Below, piece after piece: positions 16,539 to 25,532 of a stretch of DNA of 64,000 nt. The position numbers were made by a program, and so were the translations under genes. Origin of the DNA: Thiomicrorhabdus sp965603495 (GTDB lineage Bacteria > Pseudomonadota > Gammaproteobacteria > Thiomicrospirales > Thiomicrospiraceae); assembly GCA_965603495.1 (NCBI GenBank), contig CBFDDF010000004.1, positions 1 to 64,000 of the forward strand, given 5' to 3'. Each line of letters starts with the position of its first letter. Within the stretch, counting starts at the first letter, position 1. The notes under the pieces were generated by a model. The model worked only from the letters and a program-made list of their open reading frames with translations, had not been told where the DNA came from and made no database searches.

Positions 16539-17365
16539 TATGCTTCTCCTCCTAATTCATCGGCTAATTCTATAGCTCGTTGTTGTGCGGCACGCATAGC
16601 GCCTTCAACGGTTTGGCGTAGGTTGGCATTTTCAAACCTTTTAATGGCGCTTTCAGTCGTGCCATTTGGCGAGGTGACATTTCGTCTTAAAGTTGCACAG
16701 TCCTGTTGACTTTCCATGACCATTTTAGCCGCACCTAAGGCGGTTTGCATGGTCAGTAAGTGTGCCGTTTTGGCATCGAGCCCCATTTTTTGAGCGGCTT
16801 CTTCCATGGCTTCCATAAAGAGAAAGTAATAAGCCGGTCCACTACCGGACAAGGCTGTGACTGCATCGAGTTGTTGTTCTTCATCTACCCAGATGGTAAT
16901 CCCAGCAGCACGCAAAATATGCTCGGCTTGGCTTTTTTGATCAGCGGAAACGAAAGGGTTTGCAAACAGTCCCGTTGCACCCGTTTGAATCAATGCTGGC
17001 GTGTTGGGCATGGTTCTAACTATTGACACATCGCCACCTAACCAGCGATTAATATCTTGTGAGCGAATGCCAGCGGCAACTGAAATCACCATGCAGGCTT
17101 TAGCTTGTACGCTGGCCTGAATATCCTTGCATACGGATTGTAATATTTGTGGCTTAACGGCCAGTACGACGATATCCGCTTTAGAGATCGCTTCATTATT
17201 ATCCGCGAAACAGTGAATGCCGAAAGTTTGCGTGATTTGATCACGCTGTACAGACGTTGGGTCAGTGGCAAGAATGTGCGCTTTTGAGTAGCCGCTCGCC
17301 AATAGCCCACCAATTAAGCTTTGAGCCATATTGCCCGCGCCGATAAAACAGATAGTTTGATTCAT
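16538..17365 (-). CDS. proC: Pyrroline-5-carboxylate reductase
   Basis: Last enzyme of proline synthesis; it reduces pyrroline-5-carboxylate with NAD(P)H. The N-terminal Rossmann motif is ICFIGAGNMAQSLIGGL. The middle shows VLAVKPQ and VRTMPNTPALIQTGATG, and the C-terminal dimer domain carries ALSGSGPAYYFLFMEAM and the ProC signature ending TTESAI. Length 275 is normal. It heads the run with yggT. Elsewhere yggS usually precedes proC, but here yggS lies 4 kb away. Confidence 0.97.
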   Translation of the reverse strand: MNQTICFIGAGNMAQSLIGGLLASGYSKAHILATDPTSVQRDQITQTFGIHCFADNNEAISKADIVVLAVKPQILQSVCKDIQASVQAKACMVISVAAGIRSQDINRWLGGDVSIVRTMPNTPALIQTGATGLFANPFVSADQKSQAEHILRAAGITIWVDEEQQLDAVTALSGSGPAYYFLFMEAMEEAAQKMGLDAKTAHLLTMQTALGAAKMVMESQQDCATLRRNVTSPNGTTESAIKRFENANLRQTVEGAMRAAQQRAIELADELGGEA

Positions 17366-17510
17366 AGTGTTTTATGTTAACCGAGTTAATTTGTAAAAAG
17401 ATGGCTGATATTATACGGGAAAAAGTGGTTAAAACGAGATAAGAAATAACCAAAGAATGTTATGAGAATTAATCCACTTTCACAGCTTATTATTAGACAA
17501 GTAAAGGATA

Positions 17511-17551
17511 TAAAGTAATAACTCACCAGGCCTGGTGAATTATCTACTTTA
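17511..17551. repeat. Imperfect 41-bp palindrome around an ACCAGGCCTGGT copy
   Basis: The perfect core TCACCAGGCCTGGTGA is 17523-17538. Outer arms TAAAGTA and TACTTTA also pair, with one mismatch and one bulge between. It lies downstream of the multihaem gene and upstream of proC, both on the minus strand, where it could act as a terminator. Confidence 0.9.
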
Positions 17552-17576
17552 CATAAAAACGCTTAAAGCGAGTTAG

Positions 17577-19793
17577 CTAGGGGTGTGTTGCTGTTGCGGT
17601 CGCTAAACTGGCAGGGATATGCGGAGTTTCCTGATACATCGCTTTAAATCGACGGACATGACTATCGCCGACAATGCCATGCGCAGGGTCATCGGCATGC
17701 ATGGATTCGACAAAACTTGGTTTAATGGTTTGGTAAAGCAGTTCCACCTTAATTGTGAAGGGTCCGGGAGTTGTAATGGGAACCTGATAGGTCACGGTGT
17801 CCATTCCGTCTGACCCACCGGCATTAATGCCTGAGGTAAAGTCCGTATCTGTTTCCGCTAAGCCGAAAATACCATCATCATAAAAGTCAGGGTCAACAGG
17901 GTTAAGGTGTTGTCCGGCAATTGTGAATCCTACAGGCAGAATTCGGTTGTCTTTTTTGTATTTACGCGCATGGAGTAAAACATGGGTAATGTCTTGATTG
18001 ACATCGCCTAAGACGGCTTCGTAAATTTGTACCTGACTGGCATCCGAAATCACATCGTAGTGAGGCTCGAAGCAGGTTTCGTAATCAAAGGTTAAGTCAT
18101 CCTTCTCAATCTTTAAACATTTGTAATTGGTGAAGGCATCATCTTTGGCAATCCTACCATTGGCATCCGCGGCACCGGACTCAAAAACAATGGTATTGCT
18201 GCTACCGATATCGGTGACAGTCGTGTGCAACCATAAACGACGGGATGGGTAGCTAGTCGGTAATTTGTGTCCCGTATGATTGGTGATGCTCACCGGAATA
18301 TTAAGGATGGTAGGACTGTTAGTGATTGTCCCAATTGTCAGTGTAGAGGCTGTTGCCAATATAGCACGAGTCTCAGCTTGCTTGGTTTCGAAGCCTGCTG
18401 TCGTAGTTGAACTGGCAATACCCAAAGTTTCACTATATTTTTTTAAAAGCTCTAATAAATACTCGTTGGAGCCGACCATGGCATGTTGACCAAAAGGTGT
18501 GCGCGAGGGCGCTCCTGCAGGTCTGGTGGTGATTTTGGTGGCATAACCAGGCACGGGTTCACTCATGTGGCAGCTTTGACAAGTCTTACCCGTGGTCGGG
18601 TTTGAGAATGAACTGTTTAACCATTCCCAATAAGGAGTTTGTTCGGGGAATTGTGCATTTTCTTGAGCGCCAACATGGTTGGTTATCATTTCAGGGTTGC
18701 CAGCTAAGTCAAGTGTTGGGGTGTAAAGGTTGTGGCAACTGGCACAAAGTCCAGACTCTCGGATATGTGCACTTATGGTTGGTTGATACTGGGTATTATT
18801 TTGCATCGCTTGACCAAAAGCATTGAATGGACCATTAATCGCAAGCTTGCCATTGCTGTCTCGATCGGCTTCACTGTTGAGTGTGTAATGACCACTCATT
18901 GAAGTAATGTCGCCTAAGTTTACATCTTTAATTTGATGGCAAGCAGTACAGGACACTCCATCTCGAGCGTGTGGGTCATTCATGGCATCAGCCATTGGAT
19001 AACCGCCATCGACTAGTATGCCGGAAGGGTCAGGTGTGAGTAAAGTTGGGTTTGAATGCGCATGCGTATAGGCCATCGGTGAGTGACATCTGAGGCAAGT
19101 ATCTTCAATAAAGACTTTTTTGTCTGGAAAAATATGAGTCTCCTCTTCAACCACCGCATTGAAGTAAGGGTCATTTAACGCATGTGCCATCGTGCTGTGT
19201 TTACGCGAAGTAGATGGACTTATATCTTTAGTATTGTAGTTCATCACGGTCGCTGTGCCAGTATGACAGCTTTTACAGGTTTCAGGGGTAGTGAAGACAC
19301 CTATATTTCCCCAGATGGGGGTGTAAGTTGGATTGGCAAAAAGTGCGCTATCTGTCGCATTGGCAAGTGTCAGTATGGCAGTCTCATCACTGATTGTTGC
19401 ATTGGTGGGGGTGTTCAACGCGAGATGAAACATTTTAGTGTCGGTGGTGTCGCGAGTCGCAATTAACGCAATTGACACGGTTGCTGAAAGGGTGCCAGGC
19501 GCAAATGAAATCGTGCCACTATTCGTCGTGTAATCGGTGCCAGCAAGTGCAGTGCCATCTAGTGTTTGATATTTGACCGTCACGGTCTCTGTTGAAGCTT
19601 TAGACAATAAAATCGTTGTATTAATTTGGGTCGCTACATCAGTTGCAGAAGCATCATTGACACTGATTGTGGGAGGGGTTGCCGTAGCAGGTGGCGCTGC
19701 GGCATCACTGCCCCCACCACCGCAACCAAGCAAAGAGAGTGAAATAAAAACGATTAATGACCAGAGTGTTGTCATTCGGGCTAAGCGTGTCAT
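17577..19793 (-). CDS. Calx-beta pentahaem c-type cytochrome lipoprotein
   Basis: A 738-residue exported protein. The signal ends in a lipobox (SLLGC) with Cys24, then a Gly/Ala/Pro-rich tether. Residues about 40-145 are a Calx-beta-like domain (ALAGTDYTTNSGTISFAPG). Five c-haem motifs follow: CKSCH 173-177, CLRCH 233-237, CTACH 282-286, CASCH 350-354 and CQSCH 405-409. The C-terminal third is beta-rich (IPVSITNHTGHKLPTSYPSRRLW) and resembles the tail of multihaem cytochromes of the cytochrome c-554/hydroxylamine-oxidoreductase type. The protein is probably anchored on the periplasmic face or outer membrane for electron transfer. No partner oxidoreductase lies beside it, so donor and acceptor are unknown. 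Confidence 0.85.
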   Translation of the reverse strand: MTRLARMTTLWSLIVFISLSLLGCGGGGSDAAAPPATATPPTISVNDASATDVATQINTTILLSKASTETVTVKYQTLDGTALAGTDYTTNSGTISFAPGTLSATVSIALIATRDTTDTKMFHLALNTPTNATISDETAILTLANATDSALFANPTYTPIWGNIGVFTTPETCKSCHTGTATVMNYNTKDISPSTSRKHSTMAHALNDPYFNAVVEEETHIFPDKKVFIEDTCLRCHSPMAYTHAHSNPTLLTPDPSGILVDGGYPMADAMNDPHARDGVSCTACHQIKDVNLGDITSMSGHYTLNSEADRDSNGKLAINGPFNAFGQAMQNNTQYQPTISAHIRESGLCASCHNLYTPTLDLAGNPEMITNHVGAQENAQFPEQTPYWEWLNSSFSNPTTGKTCQSCHMSEPVPGYATKITTRPAGAPSRTPFGQHAMVGSNEYLLELLKKYSETLGIASSTTTAGFETKQAETRAILATASTLTIGTITNSPTILNIPVSITNHTGHKLPTSYPSRRLWLHTTVTDIGSSNTIVFESGAADANGRIAKDDAFTNYKCLKIEKDDLTFDYETCFEPHYDVISDASQVQIYEAVLGDVNQDITHVLLHARKYKKDNRILPVGFTIAGQHLNPVDPDFYDDGIFGLAETDTDFTSGINAGGSDGMDTVTYQVPITTPGPFTIKVELLYQTIKPSFVESMHADDPAHGIVGDSHVRRFKAMYQETPHIPASLATATATHP

Positions 19794-20205
19794 ATCATCT
19801 CCAATAATTTAGTTGGCATTTAATACAGTGATGTTTGTAATAAATTTATCCATATTAGTAATTTAAGCACTTAGCAGTAAAATATACAATCGCCGATACG
19901 GGTGATGTCTGAGAAGTTGATTTGGGATAATTATTGAATGTGTTCAGAGCTACCAGGCCTGGTAGCTTATGCTTTAAATCGTATTAAATGATTAAAACTA
20001 AAGAAAATTTAAGGTATGCCGATATAGGATGTAACACTATGAATCTTCTTAATAAGAACGCTTAAATTTAATTGATTATTACTTTAGATAAGAGCGCCTA
20101 AGAAATTATAAAAAGTCAAAAGCTGAATGGTTTAGTAATTTGCTTACTCAATGCCATGAGTAATCTTTACAGGGGCGACTTTTAGCGTTAAATAAGGTAA
20201 TTAAT
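19794..20205. other. 412-bp divergent intergenic region
   Basis: AT-rich spacer between the cytochrome gene and the plus-strand gene at 20206. It holds the 20-bp palindrome at 19948-19967 and an inverted repeat TTACTCA/TGAGTAA at 20144-20163, which could be an operator for the plus-strand gene. I see no convincing gene or RNA here. Confidence 0.6.
19948..19967. repeat. 20-bp perfect palindrome with ACCAGGCCTGGT core
   Basis: AGCT arms flank the 12-bp core at 19952-19963. The location is between divergently transcribed genes, where a terminator is not needed. Confidence 0.93.
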
Positions 20206-21255
20206 ATGTCTAATACAATCTCACAAAATCCACTGCTAGCCAAGTTAATGGTGAATCCTGATGCCAAGTCAGATCCTTCGCAGTCAGGAAAAGGGGGAGT
20301 CGCTGATTTGGTTCGTGCGCAGCAAGCGCTTCAAAACACGCAAAACTCGGCACCTTCCACTACCGACAAAGATCAGTTTATGCAATCGTCGCAAGCGCTG
20401 ATGGCTGCCGCCAGAATGCAATCGGTCGAGCGTAGTTATCAATATAGCGAAACCATGAGTATGCAGCTCACCACCAAAGAAGGTGATACGGTTTCGGTAG
20501 ACTTTAAGCAACTCTATGCACAATATCAATCTTATACTCAACAACAGTCAGCTGAATCTAGTCCGAGTGGCGTACGTTATTTTGAGAGTAAAGAGGCGCT
20601 TGAAGTCACTGCATTTGAAGAGCAATTTGGCTTCTCAGTAAACGGTGATTTAAATGAAGACGAACTGAATGCCATTTTTGATGTCTTTGAACAGGTCGAT
20701 AAGCTGGCGAATAATTTCTTTGATGGCAATATTGAAAAAGCCCTGTCGCAAGCGATGGAACTCGAAATTGATTACGGTCAATTGCAAAGCTTTCAATTAA
20801 ATCTAACGCAAACACAAGTGACAGCCAGTCGTTATCAGCAGGCGGCAGTGTCTGAGTATGAAAATGTACAGGACAAAACGGCACCAGATCACGGTGAGGA
20901 ATATGGTGTCACCATGTCTGATTTACCGGAATACCTGCAGCAATGGCAATCGGTAATCGAAAAACTAGATGAGCAGTTCGAAAATTCACAGCTCGTTTTA
21001 GATGAGATATTGTCCAGCGTGGTTTCACAACGTTTCCCTGAAAGTTTTCCAGAGCTAGATGAGCGTTTGGGCTGGTTTGAGCGAGTACAGGCGTTTCATC
21101 AACGTTTAGCGGGTTATGCCGAACAAAGTAAAGAAGATGAGCTGGTTTCAGTAGAACCGGATGAAGTCGCTGAAGTGACTGATGAATCAGTGGTAGAAAA
21201 TCATGCTAAAAATCGTGGGGCAGCTCGAGAAGATATGGGGCAAACAAGGTCGTAA
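20206..21255 (+). CDS. Uncharacterised cytoplasmic protein, 349 residues
   Basis: Glu/Gln-rich soluble protein. A disordered Gln/Ser-rich N-terminus precedes RSYQYSETMSMQLTTKEGD and a helical core (LNEDELNAIFDVFEQVDKL, FFDGNIEKALSQAMELEID, LQSFQLNLTQTQ). The pattern of a FF(D/E)G turn followed by helices recalls a domain of unknown function seen in marine gammaproteobacteria (possibly DUF5610), but I cannot verify that. No export signal or catalytic motif. An inverted repeat about 45 bp upstream may regulate it. Confidence 0.7.
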   Translation: MSNTISQNPLLAKLMVNPDAKSDPSQSGKGGVADLVRAQQALQNTQNSAPSTTDKDQFMQSSQALMAAARMQSVERSYQYSETMSMQLTTKEGDTVSVDFKQLYAQYQSYTQQQSAESSPSGVRYFESKEALEVTAFEEQFGFSVNGDLNEDELNAIFDVFEQVDKLANNFFDGNIEKALSQAMELEIDYGQLQSFQLNLTQTQVTASRYQQAAVSEYENVQDKTAPDHGEEYGVTMSDLPEYLQQWQSVIEKLDEQFENSQLVLDEILSSVVSQRFPESFPELDERLGWFERVQAFHQRLAGYAEQSKEDELVSVEPDEVAEVTDESVVENHAKNRGAAREDMGQTRS

Positions 21256-21387
21256 TTTGTTCTTTCATTATTTTACTTGAAAAACTCTATCCAGTAGGTA
21301 TAAGTCAAATAGGCACTCGAGCCAGAACGATGATTGCAGAATCAGTGTTTTGGCTTTTAAGAGGTCCATTTACGAACGAATCAAAGA

Positions 21388-22089
21388 CTAGATGTTTTTT
21401 GAGGTGTCTCGAGCACCAAAAATATCTGTGCCAATGCGCACCATGGTCGCACCTTCCATAATAGCGGCTTCCAAGTCTGCTGACATGCCCATTGAAAGGG
21501 TGTCTAGCGGCCAGTCAGGGTGGCGTTGTTGTAGTGTGTTTAATAATGCACGCATTTGAGCGAACGGTAGACGTTGTGTCTCAAACTCCTCGGTTTTCTG
21601 CGGGATGGCCATCAAGCCTCTTAAACACAGATTGGGTAGCTGACTGATTTCATTCGCAATCTCTAATACCTCATTCGGTGTGAAGCCCGCTTTAGATGCT
21701 TCTTCACTGATATTGACCTCTAATAAAATATTCAGTGGCGCTAAATTCGTTGGGCGCTGGCTACTTAATCGTTGTGCTATTTTCAAGCGATCAACACTGT
21801 GTACCCAATCAAAATGTTCCGCGATCGGTTTGGTTTTATTGGATTGAATCGGGCCAATAAAATGCCATTCTAATTCAGGACTTTGTGCAATTTTAAGCAA
21901 AGACTCTTGCACATAATTTTCCCCAAAACAGGTTTGACCATTCTCAGCTAAAGCCAAAATATCTTCGATCGGTTTCGTTTTGCTAACCGCCAATAAACGA
22001 ACGGACTCAGATGGGCGCTTAGCATTTAAGCAGGCCTGGTGGATTCGGCTTTGTACGCTGTGAAAACGTTCAATCAGTGAAGTTGACAT
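21388..22089 (-). CDS. yggS: PLP homeostasis protein YggS
   Basis: PLP-binding TIM-barrel protein that buffers pyridoxal phosphate and keeps amino-acid pools balanced; no catalytic activity is known. The PLP lysine lies in RLLAVSKTKP, followed by FGENYVQE, WHFIGPIQSNK and the C-terminal SMGMSADLEAAIMEGATMVRIGTDIFG. I start it at ATG 22089 (GGA eight bases upstream), giving 233 residues like E. coli YggS (234); the open frame continues 17 codons further. It is normally next to proC, but is separated here by the cytochrome and an unknown gene. Confidence 0.95.
   Translation of the reverse strand: MSTSLIERFHSVQSRIHQACLNAKRPSESVRLLAVSKTKPIEDILALAENGQTCFGENYVQESLLKIAQSPELEWHFIGPIQSNKTKPIAEHFDWVHSVDRLKIAQRLSSQRPTNLAPLNILLEVNISEEASKAGFTPNEVLEIANEISQLPNLCLRGLMAIPQKTEEFETQRLPFAQMRALLNTLQQRHPDWPLDTLSMGMSADLEAAIMEGATMVRIGTDIFGARDTSKNI
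22029..22040. repeat. 11/12 copy of the ACCAGGCCTGGT motif inside yggS
   Basis: AGCAGGCCTGGT, one mismatch. On the coding strand it reads His-Gln-Ala-Cys-Leu, so the mismatch turns Trp into Cys. Confidence 0.8.
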
Positions 22090-22273
22090 AGATTTTTCCA
22101 ATCTTTTGAGTGAAGGCATTATTGTAGTCAAAAATGACAAATAAAGCCTAAAAATAAAGTCTGTTAACGACGCTTGTAAATTTTTACGGATCTTTTAAAG
22201 GCATTCAAGTTATGAGTTGTTAGAGTTGCAAAAACGAAGATTCATTAATTGTTTCAGATCAATTTTAGGATTA

Positions 22274-22329
22274 GTCGTTAAGTATAAATGTGGGGTAATA
22301 GGCGTATAATTAAAATATTAATTAACGAC
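22274..22329 (+). promoter_or_regulatory. ppk2 promoter region with repeated TTAACGAC
   Basis: A TATAAT box at 22305-22310 is bracketed by an 8-bp inverted repeat, GTCGTTAA at 22274-22281 and TTAACGAC at 22322-22329. A third TTAACGAC copy is at 22164-22171. No good -35 hexamer is seen, which suggests an activator or repressor acts here. Confidence 0.5.
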
Positions 22330-22346
22330 CCAAAAAAGGAGTGAGT

Positions 22347-23141
22347 GTGAAGAAAGTAAAATCCAGTGAAGGCAGCTATCCCTATGAAGTGAAAATGGAA
22401 CGCCGGGAATACGAAGCTACCAAACGCTTATTGCAAATTGAATTCTTAAAGTTACAGAGATGGGTCAAAGAGAACGATGAACGTATTGTGATGGTGTTTG
22501 AGGGGCGTGATGCGGCTGGAAAAGGCGGAACGATTAAGCGTATTATGGAGCACCTTAATCCACGTGGTGCGCGTATTGTCGCCTTAGATAAGCCGAGCGA
22601 AATTGAAAAGGGTCAGTGGTATTTTCAACGCTATATACAGAACCTACCGACCGCTGGTGAAATCGTACTATTTGACCGTTCTTGGTATAACCGTGCCGGT
22701 GTTGAGCGTGTCATGGGGTTTTGTACGCCACCTGAATATACTCAGTTTATGCATCAGGCTCCAGAGTTTGAGCGTATGGTGACAACCGATGGTGTCCGTT
22801 TAATGAAATTCTGGTTCTCTGTGGGGCGTAAAGAGCAGTTACGTCGATTTAATGCGCGTAAAGATGATCCTCTAAAACAGTGGAAATTAAGTCCGATGGA
22901 TTTGGCCTCTTTAGATCGCTGGGATGAGTACACCAAGGCAAAAGAAGATATGTTCTTCTACAGCAATACTAATCATGCGCCTTGGACCGTGGTTAAATCG
23001 AATGATAAAAAGCGAGCGCGTATTGAAGCGATGCGTCACATCTTAAGTCAGATTCCTTATGAAGGTAAAGATGTAGAGATTGTCGGCCAACCGGATCCAC
23101 TGATTGTCAGTTCAGGTGAAGATGTTTTTCAGTACGATTAG
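22347..23141 (+). CDS. ppk2: Polyphosphate kinase 2 family protein
   Basis: PPK2-type enzyme that transfers phosphate between polyphosphate and nucleotides. Walker A is GRDAAGKGG, the lid region is NPRGARIVALDKPS and Walker B is FDRSWYNRAGVERVMGF. As a single-domain protein of 264 residues it could be class I (nucleoside-diphosphate) or class III; I lean to class I from EWYFQRY-like and ELSPMDLAS-like regions. AGGAG five bases before the GTG at 22347 decides the start over an in-frame GTG at 22341, which would overlap the ribosome-binding site. Confidence 0.93.
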   Translation: MKKVKSSEGSYPYEVKMERREYEATKRLLQIEFLKLQRWVKENDERIVMVFEGRDAAGKGGTIKRIMEHLNPRGARIVALDKPSEIEKGQWYFQRYIQNLPTAGEIVLFDRSWYNRAGVERVMGFCTPPEYTQFMHQAPEFERMVTTDGVRLMKFWFSVGRKEQLRRFNARKDDPLKQWKLSPMDLASLDRWDEYTKAKEDMFFYSNTNHAPWTVVKSNDKKRARIEAMRHILSQIPYEGKDVEIVGQPDPLIVSSGEDVFQYD

Positions 23142-23229
23142 AGGTAGTTTGTTTTTTAGCTCTGCTAAAGCATGGGTGGTTTAGTGGGCTTAGATTTCTT
23201 AAATTAAACAGTGTCAGTAGGATAAAAAA

Positions 23230-23460
23230 ATGAAAATTGAAAAACATGCTTATAACGTGGTTGATGGTTTTAGGAACAGTTTAACCAAAGCGCAAAGAGA
23301 AGCTCTTAGTGAAGAAAATTTTGAAGAGTTGCAAATGTTGGTAGAGGCTGCAATCGGTTCTACCGTGACAAAAATATTGCACGATACCGCTAAAAAGCTG
23401 GAAAAGCTGGCTAAGGTCACTCGTAAACATGCAGCGTCTATTGATGATTTAGAAGGTTAG
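23230..23460 (+). CDS. Small uncharacterised helical protein
   Basis: A 76-residue protein, not recognised, mostly helical and charged, with a Lys-rich C-terminal helix (ILHDTAKKLEKLAKVTRKHA). AGGA precedes the ATG. It follows ppk2 by 88 bp on the same strand and may be cotranscribed, which would suggest a role in polyphosphate or stress physiology; that is inference only. Confidence 0.65.
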   Translation: MKIEKHAYNVVDGFRNSLTKAQREALSEENFEELQMLVEAAIGSTVTKILHDTAKKLEKLAKVTRKHAASIDDLEG

Positions 23461-23522
23461 CCCCTTCTTAAGTTCTGGGGCGTTATGGCTAAATAACCAA
23501 TCGTCGCAGTGTAGATTTTCTG

Positions 23523-24236
23523 TTAGCTGCCATATGTAATGCCTGTGAAATTTAACCAATCTGTCGATTGGCAAATTTCCAGGCATTTTTTTTGCATTTC
23601 ATTCGGCAGGCAAGCGACGACCTGCCAGCTTTCAGGTTTGTTCTCAGACTGATGGTTGTGGTATTGAATCCACTGGTCGAGTAAATCCGCGAGACTCCCC
23701 TCAAAACAGCCCGGTAATCCTACATCACTGGCCAGTCGATTGCCGATTTTCCAATCTTCGAGTAATGCACAGGCACCAATGGCTTCGGCAGGCATTTCAG
23801 GGAGTATAAAACGTGCAGGTTTGACGATGAATGGAAAGCCTTGTTCACTGTGTAATAACGCAAGGGTCTGACCCGTAGCGTGGGAAGACAGCCTCTGTTT
23901 TGCAATATAAAAAAGGTTCGCCATCTCTAAGCCGCTACCAAGAATAATCAGGTTTCCAGCGAGGGGTATGGTGGTTGAACTTTTAGGAGGGCAACTATGT
24001 AGCTGACTTGGGGATACTGTCTTCGCGATTGGTACCCGGCTTAACAGTTGTAATTTAACGTTGTTGGATTGTAAAACTTGATTAAATAGATGGAGAGGTT
24101 CTGGATTTGAATCCAGCCAGAAGCTTGTGCCGACATCAAATAACAGTGGGCTGGATAACGTCAGGCTAATAAGCCAGTAGCCTGAGGTTTGTTCTGACTG
24201 TTGCCAGTCAGCAATAGAAAAAGTGGTGGGTTGCAT
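23523..24236 (-). CDS. Uncharacterised protein at the end of the pyr cluster
   Basis: A 237-residue protein nine bases after pyrX and probably in its operon. The middle has a glycine-containing hydrophobic strand and helix (NLIILGSGLEMANLFYIAKQRL), placed as in the NAD-binding half of ferredoxin-reductase-like proteins such as PyrK. Similarity is weak, and the iron-sulfur cysteines of PyrK are not obvious. It could be a degenerate electron-transfer subunit or unrelated. The context favours a link to pyrimidine synthesis. Confidence 0.6.
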   Translation of the reverse strand: MQPTTFSIADWQQSEQTSGYWLISLTLSSPLLFDVGTSFWLDSNPEPLHLFNQVLQSNNVKLQLLSRVPIAKTVSPSQLHSCPPKSSTTIPLAGNLIILGSGLEMANLFYIAKQRLSSHATGQTLALLHSEQGFPFIVKPARFILPEMPAEAIGACALLEDWKIGNRLASDVGLPGCFEGSLADLLDQWIQYHNHQSENKPESWQVVACLPNEMQKKCLEICQSTDWLNFTGITYGS

Positions 24237-24245
24237 CTAGGAATT

Positions 24246-25532
24246 TTATACTTGATTATTGCGATAAACCGAACGACCTTGGAAAAAGGTTTGCTCTACC
24301 TGCCCGATAAACTCCCAACCTTGGAAAGGCGTATTTTGACCTTCACTAAGCATTTCGTCCGCTTTTAATGTCCAAATACCTTCTGGATTAATAATGGTTA
24401 AATCAGCTGGTTGGTTGGTTTTTAGCGTGCCTCTTGGTACCCTTAAAATCTCTGCGGGGTTCTGGGTGACACACCGAATAGCCGTCATTAGATCTAGGTC
24501 ATTCTCTTGGACTAATTTCAGTAACAGAGGAAGTAATGTCTCTAAGCCACTAATGCCAGGCATACTTTCACCAAAGGGCAGAAGCTTTTCATCTTTTTGT
24601 AGTGGGGTATGGTCACTCACCACGGCATCAATCACGCCCGATTTTAAACCCATTAACAATGCCTGTTTGTCTTGCATGCTACGTAAAGGCGGAGTGACGT
24701 GAAACAGGCTATTAAAGCCAAGAACATCCATCTCAGAGAGGTGAAGTTGGTGAATGGCGACATCACAAGTGATGGGTAAACCGCGTTTTTTAGCGTCGGC
24801 AATCATCTCGACCGAACGCGCGCAAGAGAGTTGCGAAAAGTGGGCTCGAACCCCAGTTTCTTCCACCAGAATTAAATCGCGTGCCAGCGCGGTGGTTTCT
24901 GCTGAAGGCGGGATTTCAGGCAGTCCTAAACGTGAACTAACGGGGCCGCTGTGTGCAACCCCGCCGTTTTTAAGTTGCTGGTCTTCACAACGTAGCATGA
25001 CGACCATGTCTTGGGTCGAAGTATATTCCAAAGCGTTTTTTAACGTTAGCGCACTCCGGATCGGAGTGTTCGCCTGGCTCAAGGCAACACAGCCCGCCTG
25101 TTTTAAAGAGTAGATACCACTAAGGCGTTCGCCTTTTAAATCAATCGTCAAAGCACCAATCGGCATGACAAATGCAGTAGAAGCTTGGCGTGCACGACGT
25201 TGTATTAACTCGGTGACCGCTTGTGAGTCATTCGCCGGTGAGGTGTCAGGGGGGCAACAGACGCTGGTAATGCCGCCGGCGGCCGCTGCTTTGGTTTCAG
25301 AAGCAATACTGCCTGCAAAGTTACTGCCAGGTTCGCCTAAACGAGCCTGTAAATCGACCAGGCCTGGTAGGATCCATTTTCCGCTAGCATCAATCTCTTG
25401 ATCAGCAGTAAAGCCTTCTGGTGTTTGATCACCCATGCCGACAATACGGCCACGAGAGATATATAAATTGGTGACTTGATCAAGGTTTTGGCTTGGATCA
25501 ATAATACGTCCGTTTTGAATGACTAATTTCAT
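24246..25532 (-). CDS. pyrX: Dihydroorotase-like protein PyrX (PyrC'), probably non-catalytic
   Basis: Amidohydrolase fold of the type I dihydroorotase family, 428 residues. The zinc motif that normally reads GLVDxHxHLREPG is here GLVDLQARLGEPG, so both metal-binding histidines are gone. The distal SDHTP motif with the catalytic-type Asp is still present. Pseudomonas has the same arrangement: pyrB overlaps a pyrC' gene whose product is inactive but holds the aspartate transcarbamoylase complex together. Here too the start overlaps pyrB by four bases. An active dihydroorotase should be encoded elsewhere. One ACCAGGCCTGGT copy encodes Pro-Gly-Leu-Val within the altered motif. Confidence 0.9.
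   Translation of the reverse strand: MKLVIQNGRIIDPSQNLDQVTNLYISRGRIVGMGDQTPEGFTADQEIDASGKWILPGLVDLQARLGEPGSNFAGSIASETKAAAAGGITSVCCPPDTSPANDSQAVTELIQRRARQASTAFVMPIGALTIDLKGERLSGIYSLKQAGCVALSQANTPIRSALTLKNALEYTSTQDMVVMLRCEDQQLKNGGVAHSGPVSSRLGLPEIPPSAETTALARDLILVEETGVRAHFSQLSCARSVEMIADAKKRGLPITCDVAIHQLHLSEMDVLGFNSLFHVTPPLRSMQDKQALLMGLKSGVIDAVVSDHTPLQKDEKLLPFGESMPGISGLETLLPLLLKLVQENDLDLMTAIRCVTQNPAEILRVPRGTLKTNQPADLTIINPEGIWTLKADEMLSEGQNTPFQGWEFIGQVEQTFFQGRSVYRNNQV
25357..25368. repeat. ACCAGGCCTGGT copy inside pyrX
   Basis: Exact 12-bp palindrome. On the coding strand it encodes Pro-Gly-Leu-Val, in the former metal-binding region. Confidence 0.95.
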
